From: Acidilobus saccharovorans 345-15
GTDB lineage: Archaea > Thermoproteota > Thermoprotei_A > Sulfolobales > Acidilobaceae
DNA length: 64,000 nt
Reading direction: 5' to 3'
Assembly: GCF_000144915.1 (NCBI RefSeq)
Contig: NC_014374.1
Coordinates: forward strand, 1,240,001-1,304,000
Below, piece by piece: positions 33,429-41,944 of this stretch; position 1 is the first letter of the stretch; each line of letters begins with the position of its first letter. Both the position numbers and the translations under genes were made by a program. Below the pieces are notes generated by a model. It searched no databases, was not told the origin of the DNA, and saw nothing but the letters and a program-made list of their open reading frames with translations.

Positions 33429-35345
33429 ATGGCACTTAAGGAGGTTCACCTGCTGCTGGGCGGGCCGCAGGGCGCTGGAGTTGAGACCAGCGCCTCGGTG
33501 CTCACGGCCTCCCTGGCAGGGCTAGGCTATGGCATCATGTCAGACAGGGAGTACTACTCAAACATAGTGGGAAGACATTCGTACGTGCACTTCACCATAT
33601 CAGCCACCTCGTTCCCGCGCAGCCTAACCTATCCAGTCGAGCTCGTGGGCGCAATGGACGCTGAGTCCGTCCTGACACACTTCCATGAGGTTGCGCCGGG
33701 AGGGGTCTTAGTTTACGATGCAGGCGTTGATAAGACGAAGATCTCCCAAGTAATAAGCATGGAGCCTGAGGTAAGGGAGAGGGTCGAGGCCAGGTTCAAG
33801 GAGTACGGTCTCGAGCCCACTGTAGGCAACGCTGCCAAGATCGTTGAGGAGAAGCTAAACGCTCATTCTGTTCCTCTGGACTTCAGGAAGATACTTGACG
33901 AGGCCAGACAGAAGCTCGGCGTCAGCAGCGTTGAGGTGCAGCGCTACAGGAACAGCATACTCCTGGGGGCCGCAGCTGCGGTCCTGGGCGTTGACCCAGA
34001 GGTAATAAGGGACGGGCTCAGCGTGAGGTTCAAGGGAAACCAGAAGATAGTTAACGCTAATATGGTCGTCATAGGACTTACAATGGAGAGCGTCCCCAAG
34101 GACGTGAGGGGACTTGCAAAGCTCGATGAGCCCAAGCTCGACGTTGAGGAGATGATCAGCGCCAGTGGGAACGACGTTATAGGCATGGCTAAGATAGTGG
34201 GCGGCGTCAGGTATCAGTCGTACTACCCAATAACGCCAGCATCGGATGAGTCTGTGTTCATAGAGGCTCACCAGGCCGTCAGCGTTGATGGCAAGCCGGT
34301 GGGCTCAATAGTTGTCTTCCAGACTGAGGACGAGCTGGCAGCTATAAACTCAGCAATAGGCGCCGCACTCACAGGCGTGAGGGCAGCCACGGCAACCAGC
34401 GGGCCAGGCTTCAGCCTGATGGCTGAGGGCCTTGGCTGGGCTGGCCACAACGAGGTGCCGCTGCTGATAACCTTCTACCAGAGGGGAGGCCCAAGCACTG
34501 GACAGCCGACAAGGGGGGAGCAGGCTGACCTGCTTTTCTCGCTCTTCGCGAGCCACGGCGAGTTCCCAAGGATAGTGATTGCAAGTGGTGACATAGAGGA
34601 GGCATTCTACGACACGCTGAAGGCCCTCAACTGGGCCGAGAGGTTCCAGGTGCCTGTTATACACCTCGTAGACAAATACATGGCTAACGTCATATCAGCC
34701 ATGAGGATGCCTGACCCCTCTAAGGTTAAGGTTGACAGGGGCAAGCTTATACTTAAGGCCTCAGGACCCATGAAGAGGTTCGACCTAAGCGACCCCATAA
34801 GCCCGAGGCCTGCCATAGGCTCTGGCGCTATAACCTGGTACACCGGCGATGAACATAACGAGTGGGGCCACATAAGCGAGGACCCTATAAACAGGGTCAA
34901 GATGTATGACAAGAGGATGAAGAAGCTTGAGATCATGGACCAGGAGATACCCGTGGAGGAGAGGGCCGTATACTACGGCGACGACAACGCTGATTTCCTG
35001 CTGGTGGGCTGGGGCTTCGTGAAGGGGGCGGCCCTTGATGCCCTTGAGGAACTGAAGCAGGAGGGCTATCACGGCGCCTACCTTCACTTAAAGGTATTCA
35101 GCCCGTTCCCATCAAAGTACGTGGCTGACATCCTGTCAAAGTTCGACCCCAAGAGGGTAATAGACGTTGAGCATAACTACCTTGGCCAGGCGGCCAAGGT
35201 TATAGAGATGAACACCGGCTTTGAGATATCAAGGTTTATTTTGAAGTACACGGGGAGGCCCATGTATCGCATGGAGCTCAAGGAGGCCGTGAAGAGGATC
35301 CTTGAGGGTAAGAGCGTGAGGGAGGTGTTGACCTATGGCGAGTGA
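33429..35345 (+). CDS. 2-oxoacid:ferredoxin oxidoreductase, fused gamma-alpha subunit
   Basis: The large subunit of the crenarchaeal heterodimeric OFOR, which oxidatively decarboxylates 2-oxoacids to acyl-CoA with ferredoxin. Residues 1-200 are the gamma domain ([18 protein letters not shown]). From about 240 the alpha domain carries the crenarchaeal YPITP motif ([18 protein letters not shown] in parts), [19 protein letters not shown] and [18 protein letters not shown]. The length of 638 is typical. It overlaps the beta-subunit gene by 11 nt. Broad 2-oxoacid use is expected from family knowledge; specificity residues were not assessed. Confidence 0.94.
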   Translation: MALKEVHLLLGGPQGAGVETSASVLTASLAGLGYGIMSDREYYSNIVGRHSYVHFTISATSFPRSLTYPVELVGAMDAESVLTHFHEVAPGGVLVYDAGVDKTKISQVISMEPEVRERVEARFKEYGLEPTVGNAAKIVEEKLNAHSVPLDFRKILDEARQKLGVSSVEVQRYRNSILLGAAAAVLGVDPEVIRDGLSVRFKGNQKIVNANMVVIGLTMESVPKDVRGLAKLDEPKLDVEEMISASGNDVIGMAKIVGGVRYQSYYPITPASDESVFIEAHQAVSVDGKPVGSIVVFQTEDELAAINSAIGAALTGVRAATATSGPGFSLMAEGLGWAGHNEVPLLITFYQRGGPSTGQPTRGEQADLLFSLFASHGEFPRIVIASGDIEEAFYDTLKALNWAERFQVPVIHLVDKYMANVISAMRMPDPSKVKVDRGKLILKASGPMKRFDLSDPISPRPAIGSGAITWYTGDEHNEWGHISEDPINRVKMYDKRMKKLEIMDQEIPVEERAVYYGDDNADFLLVGWGFVKGAALDALEELKQEGYHGAYLHLKVFSPFPSKYVADILSKFDPKRVIDVEHNYLGQAAKVIEMNTGFEISRFILKYTGRPMYRMELKEAVKRILEGKSVREVLTYGE

Positions 35346-36294
35346 GGCCGCATATAGGACTAACGTGTGGGTCGACTGGTGCCCTGCGTGCGGCAACTTC
35401 GGCATACTGACAGCCATGCAGAGGGCGCTGGCGGAGCTGAACATACCGCCAGACAAAGTGGTCGACGTTTCAGGCATAGGCTGCAGCGGCAAGACGTCAC
35501 ACTTCCTCAATGTAAACGGCGTCCACAACCTTCACGGGAGATCCATACCTTACGCCGAGGGCATAAAGCTGGCCAACCCAGAGCTCACGGTGCTGGTTAA
35601 CGGCGGCGACGGCGACCTCCTGGGAATAGGCATGGCGCACTTCGTCGCACTTGGAAGGAGAAACCTGGACATAAAAGTGATAATTCACGATAACCAGGTG
35701 TACGGCCTGACCAAGGGGCAGGCGTCGCCAACTCTGAGGGCAGGCCAGAGGGTCAAGTCAATGCCCTTACCTAACATGCAGGACTGGGTTAACCCGATAT
35801 CTGTCGCCCTTGCAAGCGGCTACACCTTTGTGGCCAGGGCCTATGCGCTGTGGATAGACGACCTTAAGGAGATACTGAAGGCCGCCATAAAGCACAGGGG
35901 CGCAGCAGTCATAGACGTGCTGCAGCCGTGCCCGACGTGGAACAACATCTACACGCCGGACTTTTACAAGCAGAGGCTCTACAAGCTTGACAGCGAGAAG
36001 GACTGGGACCCATACGTGAAGGGCCCTGACCCAAAGGAGGTGGCCGAGAAGCTGAGCAGGGCGTTTGCTAAGGCCCAGGAGTGGGGAGACAGAATACCTG
36101 TGGGCATATTCTATGCTAACCCGTATGTCGAGAGCTTCGTCGACAACGTCTCTAAGGTGAACCCAATGTACATGCAGATGTCGCCGGCCAAGAACGTAAT
36201 AGCAAAGGACGATGGAACGCCCATAGTAGACGTGCCGACAATGAGGGCTATATTTAAGGACTACATAATAAATGTGAGGAAAAAGCATAACTAA
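35335..36294 (+). CDS. 2-oxoacid:ferredoxin oxidoreductase, beta subunit
   Basis: A 319-residue subunit that binds thiamine diphosphate and one [4Fe-4S] cluster. [14 protein letters not shown] gives the first cluster cysteines, [11 protein letters not shown] the third, and [16 protein letters not shown] with [18 protein letters not shown] the ThDP/Mg site. The fourth cluster ligand is the Cys of [10 protein letters not shown]. The C-terminal part is family-typical. It is translated in a frame overlapping the end of the alpha gene. AT-rich terminator sequence follows directly. Confidence 0.95.
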   Translation: MASEAAYRTNVWVDWCPACGNFGILTAMQRALAELNIPPDKVVDVSGIGCSGKTSHFLNVNGVHNLHGRSIPYAEGIKLANPELTVLVNGGDGDLLGIGMAHFVALGRRNLDIKVIIHDNQVYGLTKGQASPTLRAGQRVKSMPLPNMQDWVNPISVALASGYTFVARAYALWIDDLKEILKAAIKHRGAAVIDVLQPCPTWNNIYTPDFYKQRLYKLDSEKDWDPYVKGPDPKEVAEKLSRAFAKAQEWGDRIPVGIFYANPYVESFVDNVSKVNPMYMQMSPAKNVIAKDDGTPIVDVPTMRAIFKDYIINVRKKHN

Positions 36295-36348
36295 ATAATT
36301 GCTTCTAAAACATAATTATATTTTAAAGTTTTTCTTTAATTTTAATAA
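36295..36348. terminator. Bidirectional AT-rich terminator
   Basis: The 54 nt between convergent genes are almost entirely A/T, with TTTTTCTTTAATTTTAATAA on the plus strand and matching T-runs on the minus strand. It probably terminates both the OFOR operon and the EamA transporter transcript. Confidence 0.55.
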
Positions 36349-37200
36349 TTATAGAGCTATAGTTCCCGACACCAGCAGTATTCCAAGGAACGCCACGCAG
36401 GCCGCGACCCAGTGCCTTATCATAGGGTGCTTGCCAGCCTCCCTGGTGGCGCCGTAAAGTAAGGCGGTCGTCACTATGGGCCTCAGGTTTTGAAGCGGGG
36501 TCACGACGTCAACTTCCAAGGACGTGAGGGCCACGTACCTGAGAAGCTGGCCCAGGGCCGCGGCCAGGCCCATTATAGCGACAGGCTTCCCGGACCTCCT
36601 CAGCAGGCCCAGGCTAGCCCTGGGGCTAAGCGCCACCAGCCCTGAGAGGTAAGCTATTATCACTCCGAGCCCTGGGCTGCCACCGTAGAGGTCGCCAAGC
36701 TTTATTATAGCCACTGATGACGCTATGGCAAAGCCTGTGGCAAGCCCAAGTCCAAGGCCCGAGAGGCTGAACCTCTCCGTGCCCCAGTCCGAAGCCAGGT
36801 AAACGCCGGCCATTATAGCGACGACCCCTAGAACTATTGAGGGCGTTACCCGCTCGCCCAGGATCAGGCTCATGAGTATTGAGAAGGCCGCGCTGGAGCT
36901 GGTCATAACGCTCGCACCACTGGAGGATAGTCGGGAGGTCGCGGCGTACATGAGTGTCCTTCCGACGCTGAAGTTCACTATGCCAGCTACAATAAAGAGC
37001 CCAGCTGACGCGAGGGTTAGCCTGAGGCCGCCAGCGAAGGGCAGCACTATAGCAAGGAGCGGGAGCCCTGCCAAGAGCGTCGAGAACGAGAGAAGTGACG
37101 GGTCAGCGCCTTCAAGTTTCATCTTCGCGACAGCGTCATGTACTCCAAAGGCCACGCCAACCGACACGGCCATTGCGAGAGCTGCTGCTCTTGGTATCAA
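36349..37200 (-). CDS. EamA/DMT family transporter
   Basis: A 283-residue integral membrane protein with about ten transmembrane helices arranged as two repeats of the EamA domain. First repeat: GVAFGVHDAVAKMKLEG to VYLAS, with LILGERVTPSIVLGVVAIMAGVYL in parts, the typical end of an EamA unit. Second repeat: LGLATGFAIASSVAIIKLGDL to FLGILLVSG. Such proteins export or import metabolites (amino acids, sugars, nucleotide sugars); the substrate is unknown. It ends 10 nt from the DUF296 gene's stop side and is probably co-transcribed downstream of it. Confidence 0.85.
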   Translation of the reverse strand: MIPRAAALAMAVSVGVAFGVHDAVAKMKLEGADPSLLSFSTLLAGLPLLAIVLPFAGGLRLTLASAGLFIVAGIVNFSVGRTLMYAATSRLSSSGASVMTSSSAAFSILMSLILGERVTPSIVLGVVAIMAGVYLASDWGTERFSLSGLGLGLATGFAIASSVAIIKLGDLYGGSPGLGVIIAYLSGLVALSPRASLGLLRRSGKPVAIMGLAAALGQLLRYVALTSLEVDVVTPLQNLRPIVTTALLYGATREAGKHPMIRHWVAACVAFLGILLVSGTIAL

Positions 37201-37210
37201 GCTGACAGCC

Positions 37211-37651
37211 TCACAGAGTTAACGCCGGAAGCCCTATGGACTGATCCATGAGCCTCCGAAGGGTCCCAGAGGCGCTCACTATGAAGACTTCAGCCAGGGG
37301 GCTGACCACGCCCTTAAGCAGGTGGCCCGACACGGGTTGATGATCTGGCAGTGCCGCCGTCACGTGTATGTGAGGCGAGGGGGCCCCAGTTTCGTCGAGG
37401 GCCAGGCTCCCTACGGCAGACGTGAGCTCTATGGTCTCGCCCTCGCCGGCGTCGAAGCTTTGGACGTCATACTTTCCCTGCTTGTAGACGCCTACCTCCA
37501 GGTGCTTCAGGCCTCCGATGGCTACTATGAGGCCGCCACTTATTGAGTACTTCCTGGAGAGCTGCCTCACGGACTCAAGCAGCTCCTCCCCGGGGTGAAG
37601 CCTTGCAATTATCAGGGATGAGGGAGAAAGGCTTACTTCCACAGCCCTCAC
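37211..37651 (-). CDS. PPC/DUF296 domain protein
   Basis: A 146-residue protein of the plant-and-prokaryote-conserved domain. IARLHPGEELLESVRQLSRKY in parts opens the domain. SGGLIVAIGGLKHLEVGVY and PHIHVTAALPDHQPVSGHLLKG contain the histidines (HIH...H) that bind a metal in known structures. It stands alone without an AT-hook. Bacterial and archaeal members form trimers, and the function is not established. It precedes the EamA gene in the same direction with a 10 nt gap, and follows the AOR genes by about 37 nt. Confidence 0.85.
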   Translation of the reverse strand: MRAVEVSLSPSSLIIARLHPGEELLESVRQLSRKYSISGGLIVAIGGLKHLEVGVYKQGKYDVQSFDAGEGETIELTSAVGSLALDETGAPSPHIHVTAALPDHQPVSGHLLKGVVSPLAEVFIVSASGTLRRLMDQSIGLPALTL

Positions 37652-37688
37652 CTGCTAGCTTTTACCTGGGGGGCAATTAACGCGTTAG

Positions 37689-39608
37689 CTAGTCCTCGAG
37701 CTTTATTCCCCTGGCCTCCAAGTCCATGGCCACCTCCTTGAGCCCCAGCCTTAGTAGGGTGGACCTCCTTGGTACGCCATCCCTGGTCCAGCCTCTCACG
37801 TCATAATATTCATCTAACATGACGTCAAGTTCTATCACGTGCCCCTTAGCTGGCCCGCTCCTCAGCGGCTCCTCCAGGAACCTCTTCGGCAGCCTGTCGT
37901 GGGACCTCCTCACTCCTTCCCTGACTAGGTAGGCCCTCTCTATGTTAACTATCCTCATGCCGGCCTCCCTCATCTCGCTCTCGGTGACGTGGATTCCTGT
38001 GATTGCGGTGTAGGCCCTGGCGGCCATATCAAAGTCAAGTATTAGCATGTTCTCTGCCGTGTTTTTACAGGACTCAAACGAATCTACGATTGCATTGAGG
38101 TCCTCAAAGTAGTTTATCAGCTTGCCCTTACCCTTGACGCCTAGCCTCATCGCTGCCTCGGGCTCCCCGAACATCTTCTTGCCAAGCTCAGGATCGTCCT
38201 CAACCTCAACGAAGGGCTCAGACCTGAGGTGATCCGCTCCCCTGCTGGCCACCGCAAAGCCGAGGCCGTAGCCCTTGAGGGCCCTCGGGTCCGCCTGTAT
38301 CATCTCCAGCCCCTTAACGTGGAACGCTATGTCCTTGCCTCTGTTCAGCATCTCAGAGGCCCTCTTGACGCCCTCTGCCAGGACCTTGCCTATGCCCCTC
38401 CTGTAGGCTATCATGTCCACGAGCTCCTCTATTGTGTCAGGGTTGCCCCACTCCAGCTTCACGCCGGCCTCCTCATCCGTTATCTCACCGCGCTGCCTCA
38501 GCTCCATGAGCCAAGCTATGACCTCGCTCGTGGTTATGGCGTCCATGCCGTAGTCCGCCACCTTGAGTATTATCTTGAGCGCCCTGTCCAGGTCCCTGTT
38601 GCCCACCCTGACGGTGAAGCCGCCGAGGGGCTCGTACTCAGGCCCCTCACCCATGAGGCCGGCCAGCGGCCCCCTCTTTATCATGAAGAACCTCGCGCAG
38701 GGCAGTGCGCAGCCGGCCGAGCACGCCCTCACCTTAACGTTGTACTCCCTGGCGAGCCTCTCGCCGCTGACATCATACGCGTAGTCAACCACTGGGTCCT
38801 GGAAGTGCCTCCCTGGGAGAAAGCCAAGCCTCTGGCCGGCCATCAGCACCCTCGACGTGCCCATTATTCTCCTTGGCCAGTACTGCGGGTTCTCATAGAT
38901 TCTGCGGAGCATCTCATCTATAACCTTGATGAGCTCATCTACGTTCTCAGCTTCAATGTAGCCGTCCCCCCTCACGGCTATTGCCTTAACGTTCTTGGAG
39001 GCCAACACCGTCCCCATGCCAGTCCTGCCGGCGGCCCTGTAGACGTTGAAGAAGACCCCAGCGAACTTCACAAGGTTTTCAGCCGCAGGCCCAACTGCGC
39101 CCACCTGGACCCTCTGATCCCCGAGTTCATGCCTTATAGCCTCGTGGGTCTGCGACACGGTGAACCCCCAGAGGCCCTCGGCATCCATGAACTCAACGCC
39201 TGACTCCGTGATGTACAGGTACACAGGCCTTTCACTTCTGCCCTCTATGATTATCTGGTCATAGCCGGCGAACTTCATCTCCTCGGAGAAGTGAGTGCCT
39301 GCGTTGGAGTCCCCGAGGAGGCCTGTCAGGGGCGAGCGGGAGGTCACGTTAAGCCTCGACCCAAGGCCGTGGGGGAAGCCTACCAGGGGCCCCGTCGCTA
39401 TCATTAGCTTGTTCTCAGGCCCCAGCGGGTCGACGCCCGGCGGAACCTCCCAGTATAGCCTGTAGGCGTTGAGCCCCCTGCCGCCTATGAAGGCCTTGGC
39501 GAGCGAGGGGTCGAGCTCCTCAGCCCTGTATGTTCTGTGAGTAAGGTCTACCCTGAGCACCTTCCCTCCATAGCCCTTAAGCCTCGTCAACGTCAACACC
39601 CCACTCAT
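37689..39608 (-). CDS. aor: Tungsten-dependent aldehyde:ferredoxin oxidoreductase (AOR family, WOR5-like)
   Basis: Oxidises an aldehyde to the acid with reduction of ferredoxin. The 639-residue chain has the AOR N-terminal pterin domain (VLRVDLTHRTYRAEEL, FIGGRGLNAYRLYWE, ATGPLVGFPHGLGSRLNVTSRSP in parts). The [4Fe-4S] ligands are RACSAGCALPCARFF near 300 and a later Cys in DSFESCKNTAEN. RTGMGTVLASKNVKAIAVRG is the second pterin-binding segment. The gene directly upstream encodes a four-cluster ferredoxin and overlaps it by 32 nt, the arrangement of heteromeric enzymes such as Pyrococcus WOR5. The aldehyde is unknown; glyceraldehyde or amino-acid-derived aldehydes are candidates. Confidence 0.92.
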   Translation of the reverse strand: MSGVLTLTRLKGYGGKVLRVDLTHRTYRAEELDPSLAKAFIGGRGLNAYRLYWEVPPGVDPLGPENKLMIATGPLVGFPHGLGSRLNVTSRSPLTGLLGDSNAGTHFSEEMKFAGYDQIIIEGRSERPVYLYITESGVEFMDAEGLWGFTVSQTHEAIRHELGDQRVQVGAVGPAAENLVKFAGVFFNVYRAAGRTGMGTVLASKNVKAIAVRGDGYIEAENVDELIKVIDEMLRRIYENPQYWPRRIMGTSRVLMAGQRLGFLPGRHFQDPVVDYAYDVSGERLAREYNVKVRACSAGCALPCARFFMIKRGPLAGLMGEGPEYEPLGGFTVRVGNRDLDRALKIILKVADYGMDAITTSEVIAWLMELRQRGEITDEEAGVKLEWGNPDTIEELVDMIAYRRGIGKVLAEGVKRASEMLNRGKDIAFHVKGLEMIQADPRALKGYGLGFAVASRGADHLRSEPFVEVEDDPELGKKMFGEPEAAMRLGVKGKGKLINYFEDLNAIVDSFESCKNTAENMLILDFDMAARAYTAITGIHVTESEMREAGMRIVNIERAYLVREGVRRSHDRLPKRFLEEPLRSGPAKGHVIELDVMLDEYYDVRGWTRDGVPRRSTLLRLGLKEVAMDLEARGIKLED

Positions 39609-40095
39609 CCGCCAACTTCCTGAGCTCGCTTATGGCGAAGGCCTCGGCGGCGTTACGCGGCTTCACCTTTACGTTGGTTACCTTGGAAAGCGACAGCGCA
39701 TTAGTTGGGCACCTGGCGACGCACATGGGCTCCCCGCCGCACAGGTCACAGATGAGGGGGTAGCGGGCCTCCCTGGGCTCCATTCTCGCAGCGCCATAGG
39801 GACAGACCTCGCTGCACACCCTGCAGCCTATGCACTTGCCCTTGTCTAGGTTCACCTCACCGAGCTTTCCTTTGCTCAGCGCGCCGGTGGGGCACAGCTC
39901 GACGCATGGGGCTGGCTCACACTGCTGGCATACCACGGGATAATCAAAGCCTAGGCGTTCATAAGTTATAACTGATATTCTGGAGAGGGACCTCGAGAAC
40001 ACACCTTCATGTTCATAGGAGCACCAGAGCTCGCATATATTACAGCCAACGCACTTAGAGGGGTCCACAACTACGTGGATCCCCTTAGACTCCAT
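39577..40095 (-). CDS. Four-cluster (16-Cys) ferredoxin subunit of the aldehyde oxidoreductase
   Basis: A 172-residue iron-sulfur protein with four cysteine groups: CVGCNICELWC, CQQCEPAPCVELC, CIGCRVCSEVC and CDLCGGEPMCVARC. With their partner cysteines these bind four [4Fe-4S] clusters, as in DmsB-like electron-transfer subunits. It overlaps the AOR gene and is first in the transcript, so it should be the electron-accepting subunit (like the small subunit of WOR5). The ATG at 40095 is used. The region upstream carries two inverted repeats and a CATATATG TATA-like element near 40151-40160. Confidence 0.92.
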   Translation of the reverse strand: MESKGIHVVVDPSKCVGCNICELWCSYEHEGVFSRSLSRISVITYERLGFDYPVVCQQCEPAPCVELCPTGALSKGKLGEVNLDKGKCIGCRVCSEVCPYGAARMEPREARYPLICDLCGGEPMCVARCPTNALSLSKVTNVKVKPRNAAEAFAISELRKLADEWGVDVDEA

Positions 40096-40172
40096 TGGCT
40101 CAAGGTCTCACCACTGGGGTGGGTTTGGGGCTTCGCCATTTTAAGGGCTCACATATATGCACCTATGATTTT

Positions 40173-40235
40173 CTGACTGGTTTGGTCAGCAGGATGGTTA
40201 TATGGGAACATAGCTACATATAATCAATGTTGATT
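40173..40235 (-). promoter_or_regulatory. Two inverted repeats upstream of the ferredoxin-AOR operon
   Basis: CTGAC (40173-40177) pairs with GTCAG (40185-40189), forming a 17-bp palindrome-like element. Further up, AATCAA (40222-40227) and TTGATT (40230-40235) form a 14-bp one. Both lie between the tRNA gene and the ferredoxin start and upstream of the TATA-like element, where archaeal activator sites usually sit. The cognate regulator is unknown. Confidence 0.35.
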
Positions 40236-40250
40236 GATTTTTAGGCGATC

Positions 40251-40329
40251 TGGTGCGGCGGCCGGGATTTGAACCCGGGACCTTCGGCTTGGGGGGCCGA
40301 CGTCCTAATCCAGGCTAGACGACCGCCGC
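40251..40329 (-). tRNA. tRNA-Gly (anticodon CCC), CCA encoded
   Basis: The minus strand folds as a standard tRNA. The acceptor stem is GCGGCGG/CCGCCGC with discriminator A and encoded CCA (40251-40253). The D arm is GTCTAGCCTGGATTAGGAC, the T arm CCGGG-TTCAAAT-CCCGG and the anticodon stem TCGGC/GCCGA. The seven-base loop CCCCCAA places CCC at 34-36 (40293-40291), reading GGG glycine codons; the acceptor and discriminator also fit glycine. Position 33 is C where U is nearly universal. No intron is seen. An AT-rich promoter (ATATTTTAAAG on the minus strand) lies about 35 nt upstream, within the end of the next gene. Confidence 0.92.
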
Positions 40330-40356
40330 ACCCAGGTTAAGCATAAGGTGGGGGCT

Positions 40357-41883
40357 TTAAAATATTCCCTTGACATCCCCTAGCTCCTCCAGCGCCTCAG
40401 GCACCTCTGCCAGATATGCCTTAAGCCTCATTTTCAGGGTGCCCTCATCCACGGCCCCTATTACATGGCTCCATGGCAGCGGGGACGCCCTGGGCCTCAC
40501 GGCGCTTGAGAACATGCCCTCCGCGGCGCGCCTTCTCCACGAGCCTCTGCCAACGCCTTCCATTGCAGTCTCAACTATGTACTTTAGGGTATCCCTGTTG
40601 CCAAGCGATATTGAGGCCTGCACCAGCGCAAGGAAGGGGTCGTAAAAGCTGAAGTTAACACCTGGCACGAGCTCGCGGAACAGCCTCAGCCTCCTGTTCA
40701 GCTCCCCCTCGTCCTTCATGGGGAGCCACTGGAGCGGGGTCTGAGGCTTAATGATGAGGGGGTTGACGCTGAGCTCAACTCTGGCCACCTGTGACACGCT
40801 CTTAACAAGCTCCGCGGCCTCCCTCAGGTCCCCCTCCCTCTCCCCAGGCACCCCGACCATCATGTAGAGCTTAACTGTAAGCCCAAGCTTGCCAGCCCTC
40901 TCGGCAACCCTCAGGAAGTCCTCATTCCTTGACGACTTGCCCAGGGCGAACCTGAGCCTCTGTGAGGTCTCGGGGGCTAGCGTTATTGTCCTCTGGCCGG
41001 CAGACGCTATGAGCCCCACGGACTCCTCGTCGAGGAGCTCCGCCCTCATGGAGGGCAGGGAGAACCTTATCCCCTCACTGAGGAGCGAGCTCAGGACTTC
41101 CTTAAACCACGGGCTGGCGTTCACAGTGAGCCCTATCATGGCAACCCTCTCCTTGTACCTTTGGTAAAGCTGCCTGGCCTCCCTGACTACATCATCGGCG
41201 GGCCTGGGCCTGAACGGCTTGGTTATGTAGGAGTCCATACAGAAAATGCATGAGAAGGGGCAGCCCCTCACCAGCTCAACAGCTATTGTAAATGCGGCCT
41301 CCGGAGCCATTACTCTCCTGGGATCCCCCCTTATCTCGCCGGAGGAGGCTATGCGAACCTCGTGAGGTCCATAAGATGGGACGTAAACGTGCTCAGAGGG
41401 CTCTATGGGAGCGCCCTCGTTGAGCACCTCCTCTAGCCACAGACTTGACGGCTCCAGGTCGCCCATTATTATGGCATCTGCCGCGTCTGCCATGGGTTCC
41501 GGGTTCGCCGTCACGGCGGGCCCTCCCATTATTATCTTCGGGCCGGCCCTGTCGGCAGACCTCACGCTAACCCCTGAGCCTATGAGCGCTCTAACTACGT
41601 TAGCATAGTCAAGCTCGTAGTGCACCGGTATAACTAGGTAGTCAAAGGACCTGAGGGGTGTGCCGCCCTCCAGCCCCCTGAGCTGTACAGGGCCTCCTGA
41701 AGCGCTAGGCATCACGAGCCTCTCAACGTAGGCGTTCTCCATGTCATTTAACATAAAGTAGAGCCTGTGGTATACCAGGGACGACATGGCCACTCCATAG
41801 GTTGACGGGTAGAAGAGGCCAACCTTTGTCATGCCCTTCCTGTACTTCTTTGTTACAGCGCCGGCCTCCAACTGGTTTGCCAT
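40357..41883 (-). CDS. B12-binding domain radical SAM protein
   Basis: A 508-residue protein. The N-terminal cobalamin-binding-type domain is TKVGLFYPSTYGVAMSSLVYH in parts, FDYLVIPVHYELDY, GPKIIMGGPAVTANPEPMAD in parts and IIMGDLE. The radical SAM core has ELVRGCPFSCIFCMDS (CxxxCxxC near 210) and later VKLYMMVGVPGEREGDLRE. This is the MiaB/TIGR-like B12-rSAM layout used by methyltransferases and ring-forming enzymes; the substrate is unknown. It diverges from the SPASM radical SAM gene with about 60 nt between starts, so the two may share control. The 3' end lies 27 nt from the tRNA gene. Confidence 0.85.
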   Translation of the reverse strand: MANQLEAGAVTKKYRKGMTKVGLFYPSTYGVAMSSLVYHRLYFMLNDMENAYVERLVMPSASGGPVQLRGLEGGTPLRSFDYLVIPVHYELDYANVVRALIGSGVSVRSADRAGPKIIMGGPAVTANPEPMADAADAIIMGDLEPSSLWLEEVLNEGAPIEPSEHVYVPSYGPHEVRIASSGEIRGDPRRVMAPEAAFTIAVELVRGCPFSCIFCMDSYITKPFRPRPADDVVREARQLYQRYKERVAMIGLTVNASPWFKEVLSSLLSEGIRFSLPSMRAELLDEESVGLIASAGQRTITLAPETSQRLRFALGKSSRNEDFLRVAERAGKLGLTVKLYMMVGVPGEREGDLREAAELVKSVSQVARVELSVNPLIIKPQTPLQWLPMKDEGELNRRLRLFRELVPGVNFSFYDPFLALVQASISLGNRDTLKYIVETAMEGVGRGSWRRRAAEGMFSSAVRPRASPLPWSHVIGAVDEGTLKMRLKAYLAEVPEALEELGDVKGIF

Positions 41884-41944
41884 CTGCTTCCTAGCGACTA
41901 GAGCCTTGCCAAAGCTAATAACTGCTAGTAGCTAAGCGTGCGCC

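Noticed and set aside
38229-39203. 324-codon open frame on the plus strand
   Set aside because: Fully contained in the AOR gene on the minus strand; the AOR motifs prove which strand is coding.
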